A stretch of DNA of 62,790 nt from Candidatus Saccharicenans sp. (GTDB lineage Bacteria; Acidobacteriota; Aminicenantia; Aminicenantales; Saccharicenantaceae): assembly GCA_026414545.1 (NCBI GenBank), contig JAOAIU010000013.1, positions 1 through 62,790 on the forward strand, written 5' to 3'. The notes under the pieces are model-generated. The model was not told the origin of the DNA. It searched no databases and saw nothing but the letters and a program-made list of their open reading frames with translations. This document shows, piece after piece, positions 1-8,134 of this stretch (within the stretch, counting starts at the first letter, position 1; each line of letters starts with the position of its first letter). Both the position numbers and the translations under genes were made by a program.

Positions 1-13
1 GGATTAGGTAAAT

Positions 14-1144
14 ATGAGCAGCGGAGCTAATCATAATCATCAGCTGAAGATAATTCTGGCCATTCCCGAAGGTAAATTACGACGACAGCTGGCCGAAATC
101 TGTCGTCAGTTTCAGGTCTGGGTTGAGGAAATATCAGACCCGTCGGGTTTTTCCCTCTCTAACAGCCTGAAAAATGCCATCCTGGTTGTTACCACCGAGC
201 CGGGCAACAGCCGGAAAATGCCTGCCTTCCTGAAGCAATTGAAAAAGTCCTACCCTCGTTTGAGCCTGATCCTGCTCACTCCTTCGGCTCTGGCCGTTGA
301 GTTCCTGAAACCCCTGGAGGAAAACCTCCTGGATTTTGTCTGTCCTAAGAATAACCTTCCGGTCATCTACTCGGCCCTGAGGTCCGAAATTCAGCGGCGT
401 CAGTTGAAACTGGAAAACGAGTACTACCTGAAGAATCTGACCAAGCTCAAACTAGAACAGTCTCGCCACATCCGCAAGCTGCTGGAACTCGAAGAAATAT
501 ACGACACCACGGTGGAAAACCTGATGACCGCCCTCGACCTGAGAGATGTGGAAACCTTCGGACATTCACGCACGGTATCCAAATACAGCCAGGTCCTGGC
601 CGAAGTCCTGGGCCTCAAAGACCAATCGACCCTCGACAACATCAGGAAAGGAGCGCTGCTCCACGACATCGGGAAAATCGCCATTCCCGATTCCATCCTT
701 AAAAAGCCCGGTCCGCTGGCCCCTGACGAATGGGAAAAGATTAAGTTGCATCCGACGCTGGGTTACGGACTGATAAAAGAGATGAAGCTGCTGAAAGAGG
801 TCGGTAACATTATCCTGTACCATCACGAAAAATACGACGGAACCGGATACCCTCGCGGCTTGAAGCAAGAAGACATTCCCCTTGAAGCCAGGATCTTCGC
901 CCTGGCCGACGCTCTGGATGCCATCACCTCCCACCGGCCCTACCGGCCGGAACAGGATTTCCTTACCGCCCGCCAGGAAATCATCAAGAATTCCGGAACC
1001 CAGTTTGACCCGGTGGTGGTGGAAGCGTTCTGTGCTCTGGACATAGACCGCTGGGAAAGGATTCGTTTCGAGACGACCAAGCTGCTGCCCTCGTTTGAGG
1101 ACTATCACCGGCTGCTGGCCGGAAGAAATAAGCAGCCTCAGTAA
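14..1144 (+). CDS. HD-GYP domain protein with response-regulator-like N-terminus
   Basis: Probable cyclic-di-GMP phosphodiesterase or signalling protein of the cytoplasm. Residues 10-125 read like a receiver-type alpha/beta domain, residues 130-170 are a helical linker, and residues 170-350 form the HD-GYP domain. The catalytic signature is intact: HDIGK at 217-221, the HHE triplet at 270-272 and DGTGYP at 275-280. HD-GYP proteins of this family hydrolyse c-di-GMP. The N-terminal domain does not show a clear phospho-acceptor Asp followed by the usual Thr/Lys pattern, so it may be a pseudo-receiver. It converges on prmC with a 13-base gap. The sequence upstream is outside the window, so operon partners are unknown. 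Confidence 0.85.
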   Translation: MSSGANHNHQLKIILAIPEGKLRRQLAEICRQFQVWVEEISDPSGFSLSNSLKNAILVVTTEPGNSRKMPAFLKQLKKSYPRLSLILLTPSALAVEFLKPLEENLLDFVCPKNNLPVIYSALRSEIQRRQLKLENEYYLKNLTKLKLEQSRHIRKLLELEEIYDTTVENLMTALDLRDVETFGHSRTVSKYSQVLAEVLGLKDQSTLDNIRKGALLHDIGKIAIPDSILKKPGPLAPDEWEKIKLHPTLGYGLIKEMKLLKEVGNIILYHHEKYDGTGYPRGLKQEDIPLEARIFALADALDAITSHRPYRPEQDFLTARQEIIKNSGTQFDPVVVEAFCALDIDRWERIRFETTKLLPSFEDYHRLLAGRNKQPQ

Positions 1145-1157
1145 AGCCATTCCGGCC

Positions 1158-2006
1158 TTAACCAGGCTTCTGAACCGTCATCACCCTGGGCAGACCAGAA
1201 TAATCATTTAGGATTTCGGGCTCGGACCATCTCCGGTCAAACAACTGCCGGATTTCGCTTTCCTGTCCCGCTCCAAACTCAAAGACCAGAAATCCCCCAG
1301 GCTTCAGGCAAAGCCAGGACTGCCCGACCAGCTTACGAATCGCTTCCAGTCCAGTCGGCCCGGCCACCAGAGCCCGCCGCGGTTCGAAATCCCGCACCGG
1401 CCGGTCGAGCTTTTCCCAGTCGGCCGCCGAAACATAAGGTGGATTGCTCACTATCACCTCAAATTTTTGCTTTCTCTCGATAAAATGAAGGAGCAGGTCG
1501 CTCTGAACAAAAGAGATGTTCTTGACCCCGATATTTCTGGCATTCCAGGCAGCCAGGGCCAGAGCTCTTCTGGACAGGTCGGAGGCCACCACCCTGGCTC
1601 TGGGTCTCTCCCTGGCCAGAGAAATGGCAATGTTTCCGCAGCCAGTGCCAACGTCCAGAATCCGCGGCCTCTCTGGCAGGGGCAAGGACAGAACTTTTTC
1701 CACCAGGAGTTCCGTCTCCGGCCTGGGAATCAGCACCAGGCGGTTGACCCTGAACGGCAGGCTCCAGAACTCCTTTCGGCCCAGAAGGTAGGCCACCGGC
1801 CAGCCACTCTGCCTTTTTTCGACCAGCCTGGCCAGCTTCCTGGCCAGCCCGGTGGACACCGGAGAGTCCAGGCGGCGGAAAAACTCCGATTCTTCCCAGC
1901 CAGCCGCTTTCTGGATCAGCAGGCGGGCCTCCAGGAAGGGACAGGAGGAGAGAGACAGTTTACCGGCGGTCTGTCGAAAAAGCTGATCCAGGTTCTTATA
2001 TCTCAA
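1158..2006 (-). CDS. prmC: Peptide chain release factor N5-glutamine methyltransferase PrmC
   Basis: Methylates the glutamine of the GGQ motif of release factors, using S-adenosylmethionine. The SAM-binding GTGCGN loop and the NPPY catalytic motif (about residues 188-191 from the start chosen here) are both present, as is the N-terminal RPETE segment of the family. An open frame extends up to an ATG at 2081, but that would overlap prfA by 86 bases and give 307 residues. A TTG at 2006 gives 282 residues, close to the usual 277-290, and overlaps the prfA stop by 11 bases, which suggests translational coupling. No strong ribosome site is visible before the TTG. It sits directly behind its substrate gene prfA, a common arrangement. 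Confidence 0.9.
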   Translation of the reverse strand: MRYKNLDQLFRQTAGKLSLSSCPFLEARLLIQKAAGWEESEFFRRLDSPVSTGLARKLARLVEKRQSGWPVAYLLGRKEFWSLPFRVNRLVLIPRPETELLVEKVLSLPLPERPRILDVGTGCGNIAISLARERPRARVVASDLSRRALALAAWNARNIGVKNISFVQSDLLLHFIERKQKFEVIVSNPPYVSAADWEKLDRPVRDFEPRRALVAGPTGLEAIRKLVGQSWLCLKPGGFLVFEFGAGQESEIRQLFDRRWSEPEILNDYSGLPRVMTVQKPG

Positions 2007-3099
2007 CTTGGCGGCCCGGGGACAAGCTTGATTTATTCTCTTCCAGAGCCCTGGTCTGGAAATGAATGACCAGTTTGTCAATCAGCTCATCCAGCTCACC
2101 GTCCATGATGCTTTCCACATTATGAAAATTCTCGTTAAGGCGATGGTCGGTTATCCGGGACTGGGGGAAATTATAGGTCCTTATTTTCTCGCTTCTTTCA
2201 CCCGTCCCTACCTGCTTTCTCCTGTCCTGGGAGATCCTGCTCGTCTGTTCCTGGCGGGCGATATCCAGGAGCCTGGTCCGGAGAATCTTGAGGGCCTTTT
2301 CTTTATTCCGGTGCTGGGATTTTTCATCCTGGCAGGAGACCACGATACCCGAGGGTTTATGAGTCACCCTGATAGCAGTATAGTTGCGATTAACATTCTG
2401 CCCACCCGGCCCGGAAGCTCCAAAGGCCTCAATCTTCAGGTCCTTGGGGTCCAGCTTCAAGTCAATTTCTTCGGCCTCGGGCAGGACGGCCACCGTGGCC
2501 GTTGAAGTATGGATTCGTCCAGAGGCTTCAGTTTTTGGGACCCGCTGCACCCGGTGCACCCCGCTCTCGTATTTCAGGAAGGAATAGACCTTCTTGCCCT
2601 GGATGTTAACTATGGCCTCTTTGATGCCCCCGATGGGCGAATAGCTGACGTCCATCAGCTCCCACTTCCAGCCCTTATTCTCGGCATAGCGGGTATACAT
2701 TCTCAACAAATCCTGGGCGAAAAGAGAAGCCTCGTCCCCTCCAGCCCCGGCCCTGATTTCCAGGATAACATTTCTTTCGTCGTTGGGATCTCTCGGCAGC
2801 AGCAGTTTTTTCAACTCCTGTTCCAGCAGGTCTCTTTTTTCCTTGAGCTGACCCAGCTCAGCTTCGGCCAGCCGCCTCAGCTCAGGGTCAGCCTGGCCGT
2901 CAGACAGGATGGACTCGGTCTCCCCGAGCTCCTGTACCACCTTTTTATACTCATCGTATTTTTTAACGACCGGTTCAAGTTCAGACCTTTCCCTGGCCAA
3001 TTCCTTTATTTTCTGGGGATTGGAGGAAATGTTAGGGTCGGAAAGGAGGGCAGTAATCTGCTTATACTTGTCTTCTAAGACCTTTAATTCCTGAAGCAT
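1996..3099 (-). CDS. prfA: Peptide chain release factor 1
   Basis: Recognises UAA and UAG stop codons and triggers peptide release on the ribosome. It has 367 residues, the normal RF1 length. GGQ is at residues 232-234 inside GASGPGGQNVNR, and the P-x-T codon-recognition tripeptide reads PKT at 188-190, where Escherichia coli has PAT. The late segment RTYNFPQ...TDHR is typical of RF1. There is no in-frame stop or frameshift of the kind RF2 uses for autoregulation. It lies five bases downstream of rpmE and overlaps prmC, so rpmE-prfA-prmC looks like one transcription unit. Confidence 0.96.
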   Translation of the reverse strand: MLQELKVLEDKYKQITALLSDPNISSNPQKIKELARERSELEPVVKKYDEYKKVVQELGETESILSDGQADPELRRLAEAELGQLKEKRDLLEQELKKLLLPRDPNDERNVILEIRAGAGGDEASLFAQDLLRMYTRYAENKGWKWELMDVSYSPIGGIKEAIVNIQGKKVYSFLKYESGVHRVQRVPKTEASGRIHTSTATVAVLPEAEEIDLKLDPKDLKIEAFGASGPGGQNVNRNYTAIRVTHKPSGIVVSCQDEKSQHRNKEKALKILRTRLLDIARQEQTSRISQDRRKQVGTGERSEKIRTYNFPQSRITDHRLNENFHNVESIMDGELDELIDKLVIHFQTRALEENKSSLSPGRQVEI

Positions 3100-3104
3100 A
3101 TGGT

Positions 3105-3314
3105 TTATTTTTTGGTCTTGGTGGCATATTTTTTCCTGAATTTTTCAACCCGGCCGGCGGTATCCACAATCCTCTGTTTGCCGGTGAAAAAGGGATGGCA
3201 CTGGGAACAGATTTCTACCCTTATTTCTTTCTTGGTGGACCTGGTCTTAAAGGTATTACCACAGGCGCAGATAACGGTACATTCCTGGTATTCTGGATGG
3301 ATTCCTTTTTTCAT
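3105..3314 (-). CDS. rpmE: 50S ribosomal protein L31, zinc-binding type
   Basis: Structural protein of the large ribosomal subunit, 69 residues. It begins [10 protein letters not shown], contains a CxC pair and a [12 protein letters not shown] segment, and so is the cysteine-containing (zinc-binding) L31 form. A Shine-Dalgarno AGGAG precedes the ATG. It leads the unit rpmE-prfA-prmC and has its own promoter reading out of the end of the upstream gene. Confidence 0.97.
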   Translation of the reverse strand: MKKGIHPEYQECTVICACGNTFKTRSTKKEIRVEICSQCHPFFTGKQRIVDTAGRVEKFRKKYATKTKK

Positions 3315-3346
3315 AAGCTCGTCTCCTCTTACACTTCAGGGCATTG

Positions 3347-3375
3347 ATTATAGCAGGTTTTGGGCGGTCAGTAAA
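3347..3375 (-). promoter_or_regulatory. Sigma-70-type promoter for rpmE-prfA-prmC
   Basis: On the minus strand, TTTACT (3370-3375), 17 bases, then a perfect TATAAT (3347-3352) preceded by TGC, an extended -10. It lies partly in the 3' end of the upstream gene and about 32 bases before the rpmE ATG. Confidence 0.7.
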
Positions 3376-4234
3376 GGATGCTCTGCTCCCGACACTTCTG
3401 TTGAAAGAGGTCCCAGTCCAGGCTGAAGACCGCAGTTTTTTCTACGTGTTTGGCTATTTCCCGGTAAACCCTTGATTCCAGGTAATTTTTAAGACTTTGG
3501 GTCAAGGCCACTACCTGTTCTTCGGCCTGCCATTCGTATACCCGTCCCTCTTCATCTCTCAGGCATCCCAGGTACACGGCCCAGGCTAGCTGCCGGAAAG
3601 GAACATGGCTGAATTGCTTCCTGATAGCCTTGATTTCACCCTGTTTGATGGGATCGATGAACTGAAAATACCTCGAAAAGAGCAGGGCATTATGAAAATA
3701 AGCCGGAAAAGCCACCAGGGCATCAATATCAATCAGCCGGCCCAGGTGAAGGAATATTTCCAGTATCTTCTTGGACAGGCTGAGCCCGGGTTTATTCTGA
3801 CCGGGAAGCGGCGGATGCCTGTCGTCAAAGCCCAGGCGGGGGTTCTGCAAGGTCAACCACTCAAAAAGCAGGCAGTGCTGGGGAGGCAGTCGGTAGCCGT
3901 GCTGCCGGGGAGCGGTAAACCGGACCTCTGCTTCCCTTATTTTAAGGTCAACGATCATCCGGTCAGGGTGTTCTTCCTCCCAGTAAATCAAGAGCCTCTG
4001 GACCGGATAATCGGACGAGTCCATTCGGTATTTTATCGGCCAGAGATGCTTCTTCCTGGCTTCCCGGAAAAAGCTCTTCTTAGCCAGAACGGCCATAACC
4101 TCTTTAAGCGTATAACGACCCAGAAAGAGCACCGACCCCCGGGAGGGTCCAAGCCGGGAAAACATTTCTTCGTCTTTAAGGACCTGTTCTTTTTCCCAGA
4201 AGGGTTCAACCTTACGGTTATCCTTGGTCATCAA
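3368..4234 (-). CDS. Uncharacterised 288-residue protein
   Basis: I do not recognise this family. It is a soluble-looking protein rich in charged and aromatic residues, with no signal peptide or transmembrane segment. Notable segments are LFLGRYTLKEVMAVL near residues 36-50, a HCLLFEWLTLQNPRLGF stretch in the middle and a helical C-terminal half. No catalytic motif is evident. It has its own promoter at 4261-4289 and a possible GGTGA ribosome site before the ATG. It sits between rsmD and rpmE on the same strand, so it may be co-conserved with translation genes, but that is only context. Confidence 0.75.
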   Translation of the reverse strand: MMTKDNRKVEPFWEKEQVLKDEEMFSRLGPSRGSVLFLGRYTLKEVMAVLAKKSFFREARKKHLWPIKYRMDSSDYPVQRLLIYWEEEHPDRMIVDLKIREAEVRFTAPRQHGYRLPPQHCLLFEWLTLQNPRLGFDDRHPPLPGQNKPGLSLSKKILEIFLHLGRLIDIDALVAFPAYFHNALLFSRYFQFIDPIKQGEIKAIRKQFSHVPFRQLAWAVYLGCLRDEEGRVYEWQAEEQVVALTQSLKNYLESRVYREIAKHVEKTAVFSLDWDLFQQKCREQSILY

Positions 4235-4260
4235 TCACCGACCCGGCAATTATTAATAAT

Positions 4261-4289
4261 ATTCTATTAAATTAACATGCCCAATTCAA
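4261..4289 (-). promoter_or_regulatory. Promoter for the 288-residue unknown gene
   Basis: Minus strand TTGAAT (4284-4289), 17-base spacer, TAGAAT (4261-4266). It overlaps the last codons of rsmD and lies 26 bases before the ATG at 4234. Confidence 0.6.
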
Positions 4290-4879
4290 TCGTCGGTCGA
4301 AGAAATATCATTCCCCGAAGGCGCAGCCACTTCTTCCCCGGAATAGAAGGAAAAAATATCGTCTCCAAAATCAACCCGGCGGACGAGCTTGAAATCCCGG
4401 GGCGAGGGCTGATAATGGCGGTGATGCCTGATGACCAGCAGCCCGGTCGGTTTCAGGACACCGCGTTTCCTTATAACTTTAAGCGGGTTTCTCTCTTCCA
4501 GCAACTTATACGGCGGGTCCAGAAAAATCAAGTCAAACTTAACTCCTTTCTTTCCCAGTTCGATTATGGCCCGGTTGAATTCCTGGTTGAGAACCAAACC
4601 CAGGTCCTCGGCCTGGCATTTGGCCAGGTTAGCCTCGATTATTCTGGCCGCCTGGGGCAGCTCCTCTATGAACACGACCCGGCTGGCCCCCCGGCTGAGA
4701 GCTTCAATCCCAACTGAACCTGTACCGGCAAAGCCATCCAGGAAAAAAGAATCGACAACTCTGGATTGAAGGATGTTGAAAAGGGAACCCCGGAGTTTGG
4801 CCGGAAGTGGCCGGACCGCCGGGCTCGGCACCATCCTCAGCTTTCTCCCCTTGAAACGGCCTCCGATAATTCTGATCAT
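4286..4879 (-). CDS. rsmD: 16S rRNA (guanine966-N2)-methyltransferase RsmD
   Basis: Methylates G966 of 16S rRNA using S-adenosylmethionine. It has 197 residues, in the normal range. It starts MIRIIGGRFKGRKL, as RsmD proteins do, followed by the SAM-binding segment FLDGFAGTGSVGIEALSRGA and the catalytic LDPPYK motif. A ribosome site AGGAG precedes the ATG. It follows the secreted-protein gene at 4892-5491 by only 12 bases and is probably co-transcribed with it. Confidence 0.94.
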   Translation of the reverse strand: MIRIIGGRFKGRKLRMVPSPAVRPLPAKLRGSLFNILQSRVVDSFFLDGFAGTGSVGIEALSRGASRVVFIEELPQAARIIEANLAKCQAEDLGLVLNQEFNRAIIELGKKGVKFDLIFLDPPYKLLEERNPLKVIRKRGVLKPTGLLVIRHHRHYQPSPRDFKLVRRVDFGDDIFSFYSGEEVAAPSGNDISSTDD

Positions 4880-4891
4880 TTCTCCTGAACC

Positions 4892-5491
4892 TCAGTAATA
4901 AACCAGAAGGCTTCCCGCTCCGGTTTCCACCCGGGCGATCCCTTCTGGAAGCTCATACCAGTCGTCCAGATGCCTGGCTTCCAGATTCCGGGCTCTGGCC
5001 AGCAGGTCAATCAGGGCATTGACAATCTCCGGTTGAATCCGCTGGGTTTCCAGGAAAAGGCTGCTGAAATTCAGTCTGACCCGCCGTCCGGCCTGTTCCA
5101 CCCTGGCTGAGAAATACAGGTTGCGCTGGCCGGATATCCCCTGGGAACTCAGGTCCAGTACAAGCCAGCCCTCCACCCGGTTGCCGGGAGCAAGCTTCAA
5201 CCGTAAAGATTTCAGGGCGGGGTTGTCCTCAGACAATAAATGCTTAAAAAAGGCGCTCACCTGTTCCTGGGTAAACTCGGCCACCAGGCCCTGGAACCTT
5301 CCCTTCTCCTGGCTGAAGCTGGCTGCTTCTTCCAGAAAATTAATTATCCTCAAAACCCCGTCCAGCTCGTCTGCCTCGTTCTGTATCTTCAGAATTCCTC
5401 CCGGCCCGACCTCTGCCTGGCTCGGGCCAGAAAATAGAAACAGGCAGAAAATGACTATAATTGAAAGCTCCAGCCTGGCCCGTCTTTTCAT
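4892..5491 (-). CDS. Secreted protein of unknown function
   Basis: It has 199 residues, with a clear signal peptide (MKRRARLE, a hydrophobic core, then PSQA around residue 26). The mature part alternates hydrophobic strands (GWLVLDL, NLYFSARV, VRLNFSSLFL) and ends with a DWYELPEG...GSLLVYY segment. This is reminiscent of periplasmic lipid-binding beta folds, but I cannot assign a family. It has its own promoter (5500-5528) and lies head-to-head with thiC. Confidence 0.75.
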   Translation of the reverse strand: MKRRARLELSIIVIFCLFLFSGPSQAEVGPGGILKIQNEADELDGVLRIINFLEEAASFSQEKGRFQGLVAEFTQEQVSAFFKHLLSEDNPALKSLRLKLAPGNRVEGWLVLDLSSQGISGQRNLYFSARVEQAGRRVRLNFSSLFLETQRIQPEIVNALIDLLARARNLEARHLDDWYELPEGIARVETGAGSLLVYY

Positions 5492-5499
5492 TAATTAGA

Positions 5500-5528
5500 A
5501 TGCTACCAGTATTCAGGTTGTTTGTAAA
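5500..5528 (-). promoter_or_regulatory. Promoter for the secreted protein-rsmD pair
   Basis: Minus strand TTTACA (5523-5528), 17 bases, TAGCAT (5500-5505), just before the ATG at 5491. The -10 ends eight bases from the start codon, so the transcript may have almost no leader. Confidence 0.5.
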
Positions 5529-5592
5529 TTTATCTGGCGGACAAAATCTTGTCCTGACCCCGGTATCCCCGGACCCCGGAGGGCTGGTTTCC

Positions 5593-5621
5593 TTGACAGG
5601 GTATGGGGTGTAAACTATACT
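5593..5621 (+). promoter_or_regulatory. Strong promoter for thiC
   Basis: TTGACA (5593-5598), 17 bases, TATACT (5616-5621), only one mismatch to the sigma-70 consensus. The predicted leader is about 30 bases. That is too short for a TPP riboswitch, and I see no THI-box sequence. Confidence 0.8.
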
Positions 5622-5658
5622 GAGTTGTTGATACTACTCTCAAAAGAAAGTCAAATCG

Positions 5659-6963
5659 ATGACCCTGATAGAGCGAGCTTGCAAAGGATTTTCTTCTTCC
5701 CTGATTAAAAGACTGGCCAGAGAAGAAAAAATACCCTCTGAAGAACTGTTATCGCTGGTGGCCAGGGGCCGGGTGGTCATCCCCTACAACCGGAATCATT
5801 CACCTAAAAGACCCGTGGCCATCGGGTTAAAAATGCGCACCAAGGTCAACGTCAACCTGGGGACATCCAGGGATTACCCGGACCTCCGGACCGAAATCGC
5901 CAAGTTGAAAATAAGCGTTAAATATGGGGCAGACACCGTCATGGACCTCAGCACCGGCGGCGAGGTCAGGAAGATAAGAAAAAAATTGCTGGCCCTTTCA
6001 CCCCTGCCCCTGGGTACTGTCCCTGTTTACCAGGCAGCCATTGAAGCCATCTCCAGAAGAGGCTCTATAGTCCAGATGACCGAGGATGACCTGTTCTCGG
6101 TGATCGAAGCTCAGGCCCGGGAAGGCGTGGACTTCATGACCGTTCACTGTGGCCTGACCCTCAAAGCGGTAGAACGACTGAAAAAGCAGGGGCGGATTGC
6201 CGACATAGTCTCCCGGGGAGGAGCCTTCCATTTGGCCTGGATGCTTCACAACGAAAAGGAAAATCCCCTCTATGCCAGGTTTGACCGCCTGCTGGAGCTG
6301 GCCAGAAAGTACGATTTCACCCTGAGCCTGGGAGACGGCCTGAGGCCCGGTTCGGTCCTGGATGCCACTGACCGCCCCCAGATAGAAGAACTGATGACCC
6401 TGGGAGAACTCGTGGAGCAGGCCAGGGAAGCCGGAGTTCAGGCCATGGTCGAGGGCCCGGGGCATGTGCCTCTCGACCAGGTGGCCATGAACATGAAGCT
6501 GCAAAAACGCCTGTGCCAGGAAGCTCCCTTCTATGTGCTGGGACCGCTGGTGACCGACATCGCTCCCGGCTATGACCACATAGTGTCAGCTATAGGCGGA
6601 GCGCTGGCCGCTTCAGCCGGGGCCGATTTTCTCTGCTACGTAACCCCGGCCGAACACCTTGGACTGCCCACCGTGGAAGACGTCAAAGAAGGTCTTATCG
6701 CCTCCCGGATTGCCGCCCATGCGGCTGATATCGTCAAGGGTTACCCGGGGGCCATCGACCGGGACGCCGAAATTTCCCGAGCCAGAAAAAAACTGGACTG
6801 GGACCTGCAGGAAAAACTCTGCCTGGACCCCGATAAATTTGCTGAGGTCCGCCGGAGACGGAAATCAAGGACCAGAGCCTGCTCTATGTGCGGCGAATTC
6901 TGCGCCATGAAGATTGTCAGCGAGTTCCTGAACGGTAGAGAGGCTGATGACTCCTGTTCCTGA
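5659..6963 (+). CDS. thiC: Phosphomethylpyrimidine synthase ThiC
   Basis: Radical-SAM enzyme that rearranges aminoimidazole ribotide into hydroxymethylpyrimidine phosphate for thiamine. It has 434 residues, the short form without the N-terminal extension of the E. coli enzyme. Family segments are easy to follow: TKVNVNLGTS, VKYGADTVMDLSTGG, MVEGPGHVPLDQ and GPLVTDIAPGYDHI. The C-terminal iron-sulfur motif is CSMCGEFC (Cys 408, 411, 415), a C-x2-C-x3-C spacing, one residue tighter than the textbook C-x2-C-x4-C. It overlaps the next gene by 17 bases. No other thiamine gene is in the window. Confidence 0.96.
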   Translation: MTLIERACKGFSSSLIKRLAREEKIPSEELLSLVARGRVVIPYNRNHSPKRPVAIGLKMRTKVNVNLGTSRDYPDLRTEIAKLKISVKYGADTVMDLSTGGEVRKIRKKLLALSPLPLGTVPVYQAAIEAISRRGSIVQMTEDDLFSVIEAQAREGVDFMTVHCGLTLKAVERLKKQGRIADIVSRGGAFHLAWMLHNEKENPLYARFDRLLELARKYDFTLSLGDGLRPGSVLDATDRPQIEELMTLGELVEQAREAGVQAMVEGPGHVPLDQVAMNMKLQKRLCQEAPFYVLGPLVTDIAPGYDHIVSAIGGALAASAGADFLCYVTPAEHLGLPTVEDVKEGLIASRIAAHAADIVKGYPGAIDRDAEISRARKKLDWDLQEKLCLDPDKFAEVRRRRKSRTRACSMCGEFCAMKIVSEFLNGREADDSCS

Positions 6964-7819
6964 AGGTCTCCTTTTCGGCGTGGCCGGCATTCCCCATTCC
7001 TGCCCGGAGGATTCTTCCCTTAGGGCCGTAGAACAGGTGCCACAGATCGGACTGGAGGCCCTGGAGCTGGAATTCGTCCAGGGACTGAAGATGGGCTCGG
7101 AAACTGCCGCCCGGATAAGGCTGGCCGCCCAGAGCCACCGGATTAAACTCAGCGCCCATGCCCCTTATTTCATAAACCTGAACGCCGAGGACCGGGGAAA
7201 GAGAATGCAGAGCCAGGAACTGCTGCTGAATTCTCTGCGCCTGGCAGCCACAGCCGGTGCCACTGACTTAGTTTTCCATGCCGGTTATTATGGACCGAAG
7301 AGCCCGGAAGAAAGCTATCAGAATATAAAGAACTCGCTGAAGGAAATCCTGTCCATGGCCAGGTCGGAAAGAATCCCGGTTCGTCTGAGGCTGGAAACCA
7401 TGGGCAAAAGAAAACAATTCGGCAGCCTGGACGAGGTCCTGTCGCTCTGCCGGGAACTCGACGGCCTTCTCCCCTGCCTGGATTTTGCCCATATTCTGGC
7501 CAGGGAAGGGCGGATAAATTCTTACCGCGATTTTCTTCAGGTTCTGAAAAAGGTGGAAAAGAAGCTTGGCCGGTCAGCCCTGAAAAATGCCCACGTCCAT
7601 ATTTCCGGGGTTAAGTACAACCAGACTGGCGAACTGAAACACCTGAACCTGGAAGAATCTGACTTCCGCTTCGACGAATGGCTGCAGGCCCTGGACGACG
7701 CCGGAGTAGCCGGGACCGTAATCTGTGAGAGCCCATCCCTCGAGGCCGATGCCCTGATGCTGAAAAACCTCTACCATAACCTCAAGGAAAAGAGAATTGA
7801 ATCCGGGCATCAGAGTTGA
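6947..7819 (+). CDS. Endonuclease IV-like (AP endonuclease family 2) TIM-barrel protein
   Basis: It has 290 residues and resembles deoxyribonuclease IV, a zinc-dependent apurinic-site endonuclease. The metal-ligand-type segments appear in the expected order: LSAHAPYFINL, LVFHAGYYG, LRLETMGK, CLDFAHILAREG, AHVHISGVKY and VICESPSLEADALMLK. Many relatives of this fold are sugar isomerases, but the SAHAPYFINLN segment is typical of the Nfo branch. It starts inside the end of thiC and is likely translated by coupling. Whether it repairs DNA or acts on another substrate cannot be settled here. Confidence 0.8.
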   Translation: MTPVPEGLLFGVAGIPHSCPEDSSLRAVEQVPQIGLEALELEFVQGLKMGSETAARIRLAAQSHRIKLSAHAPYFINLNAEDRGKRMQSQELLLNSLRLAATAGATDLVFHAGYYGPKSPEESYQNIKNSLKEILSMARSERIPVRLRLETMGKRKQFGSLDEVLSLCRELDGLLPCLDFAHILAREGRINSYRDFLQVLKKVEKKLGRSALKNAHVHISGVKYNQTGELKHLNLEESDFRFDEWLQALDDAGVAGTVICESPSLEADALMLKNLYHNLKEKRIESGHQS

Positions 7820-7884
7820 ACCGAGCCTCCCCCGTTGCCCCCGGTTTGAACCTGACCCTGGTCGGCTTCGCTCGCAGGTTATTC

Positions 7885-7913
7885 TTGACATGTAATATTG
7901 TTAAGCATAAACT
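7885..7913 (+). promoter_or_regulatory. Promoter for porGDAB
   Basis: TTGACA (7885-7890), 17 bases, TAAACT (7908-7913). The predicted transcript would have an unusually long leader of about 215 bases before porG. Confidence 0.55.
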
Positions 7914-7936
7914 GAATCCTAATCTTTTTAATCTAC

Positions 7937-8113
7937 TTAATTTAGCCAGATGGACTCAAACATAACTGTCGTAGGGAGACGGAACTTTTTTCCCTTTTCT
8001 GGGGTAGCCATATTCACTGCCGGGCCATCTTTTTTTGGTTCGAACTCGAGGTCGACAGCTATCTGCCCTGAGTTCACTGGGGCATCTAACCTTATATTCA
8101 TCTCGGAGAACAT
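7937..8113 (-). CDS. Doubtful small protein antisense to the por leader
   Basis: A 58-codon frame from an ATG at 8113, or 54 codons from an ATG at 8101. The composition is protein-like (for example IAVDLEFEPKKDGPAVN), with no long low-complexity runs. No good ribosome site or promoter is visible, and the upstream part of the frame runs into porG as a shadow. It may be nothing. Confidence 0.2.
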   Translation of the reverse strand: MFSEMNIRLDAPVNSGQIAVDLEFEPKKDGPAVNMATPEKGKKFRLPTTVMFESIWLN

Positions 8114-8134
8114 CTCTTGGAAAAGGAGAAGCAG

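Larger units (their letters stand above)
7820..8134. other. 315-base gene-poor stretch before the por operon
   Basis: It holds the por promoter (7885-7913) and about 215 bases of predicted leader. A 58-codon minus-strand reading frame (7937-8113) lies antisense to that leader; it is listed separately as a doubtful gene. I see no clear terminator or riboswitch fold. Confidence 0.5.

Noticed and set aside
3605-4270. 221-residue plus-strand frame
   Set aside because: Antisense to the 288-residue unknown gene. Neither is a known family, but the minus frame has a promoter and sits in a co-directional gene run.
5492-5658. TPP riboswitch before thiC
   Set aside because: Promoter and start codon leave only about 30 bases of leader and no THI-box motifs are found.
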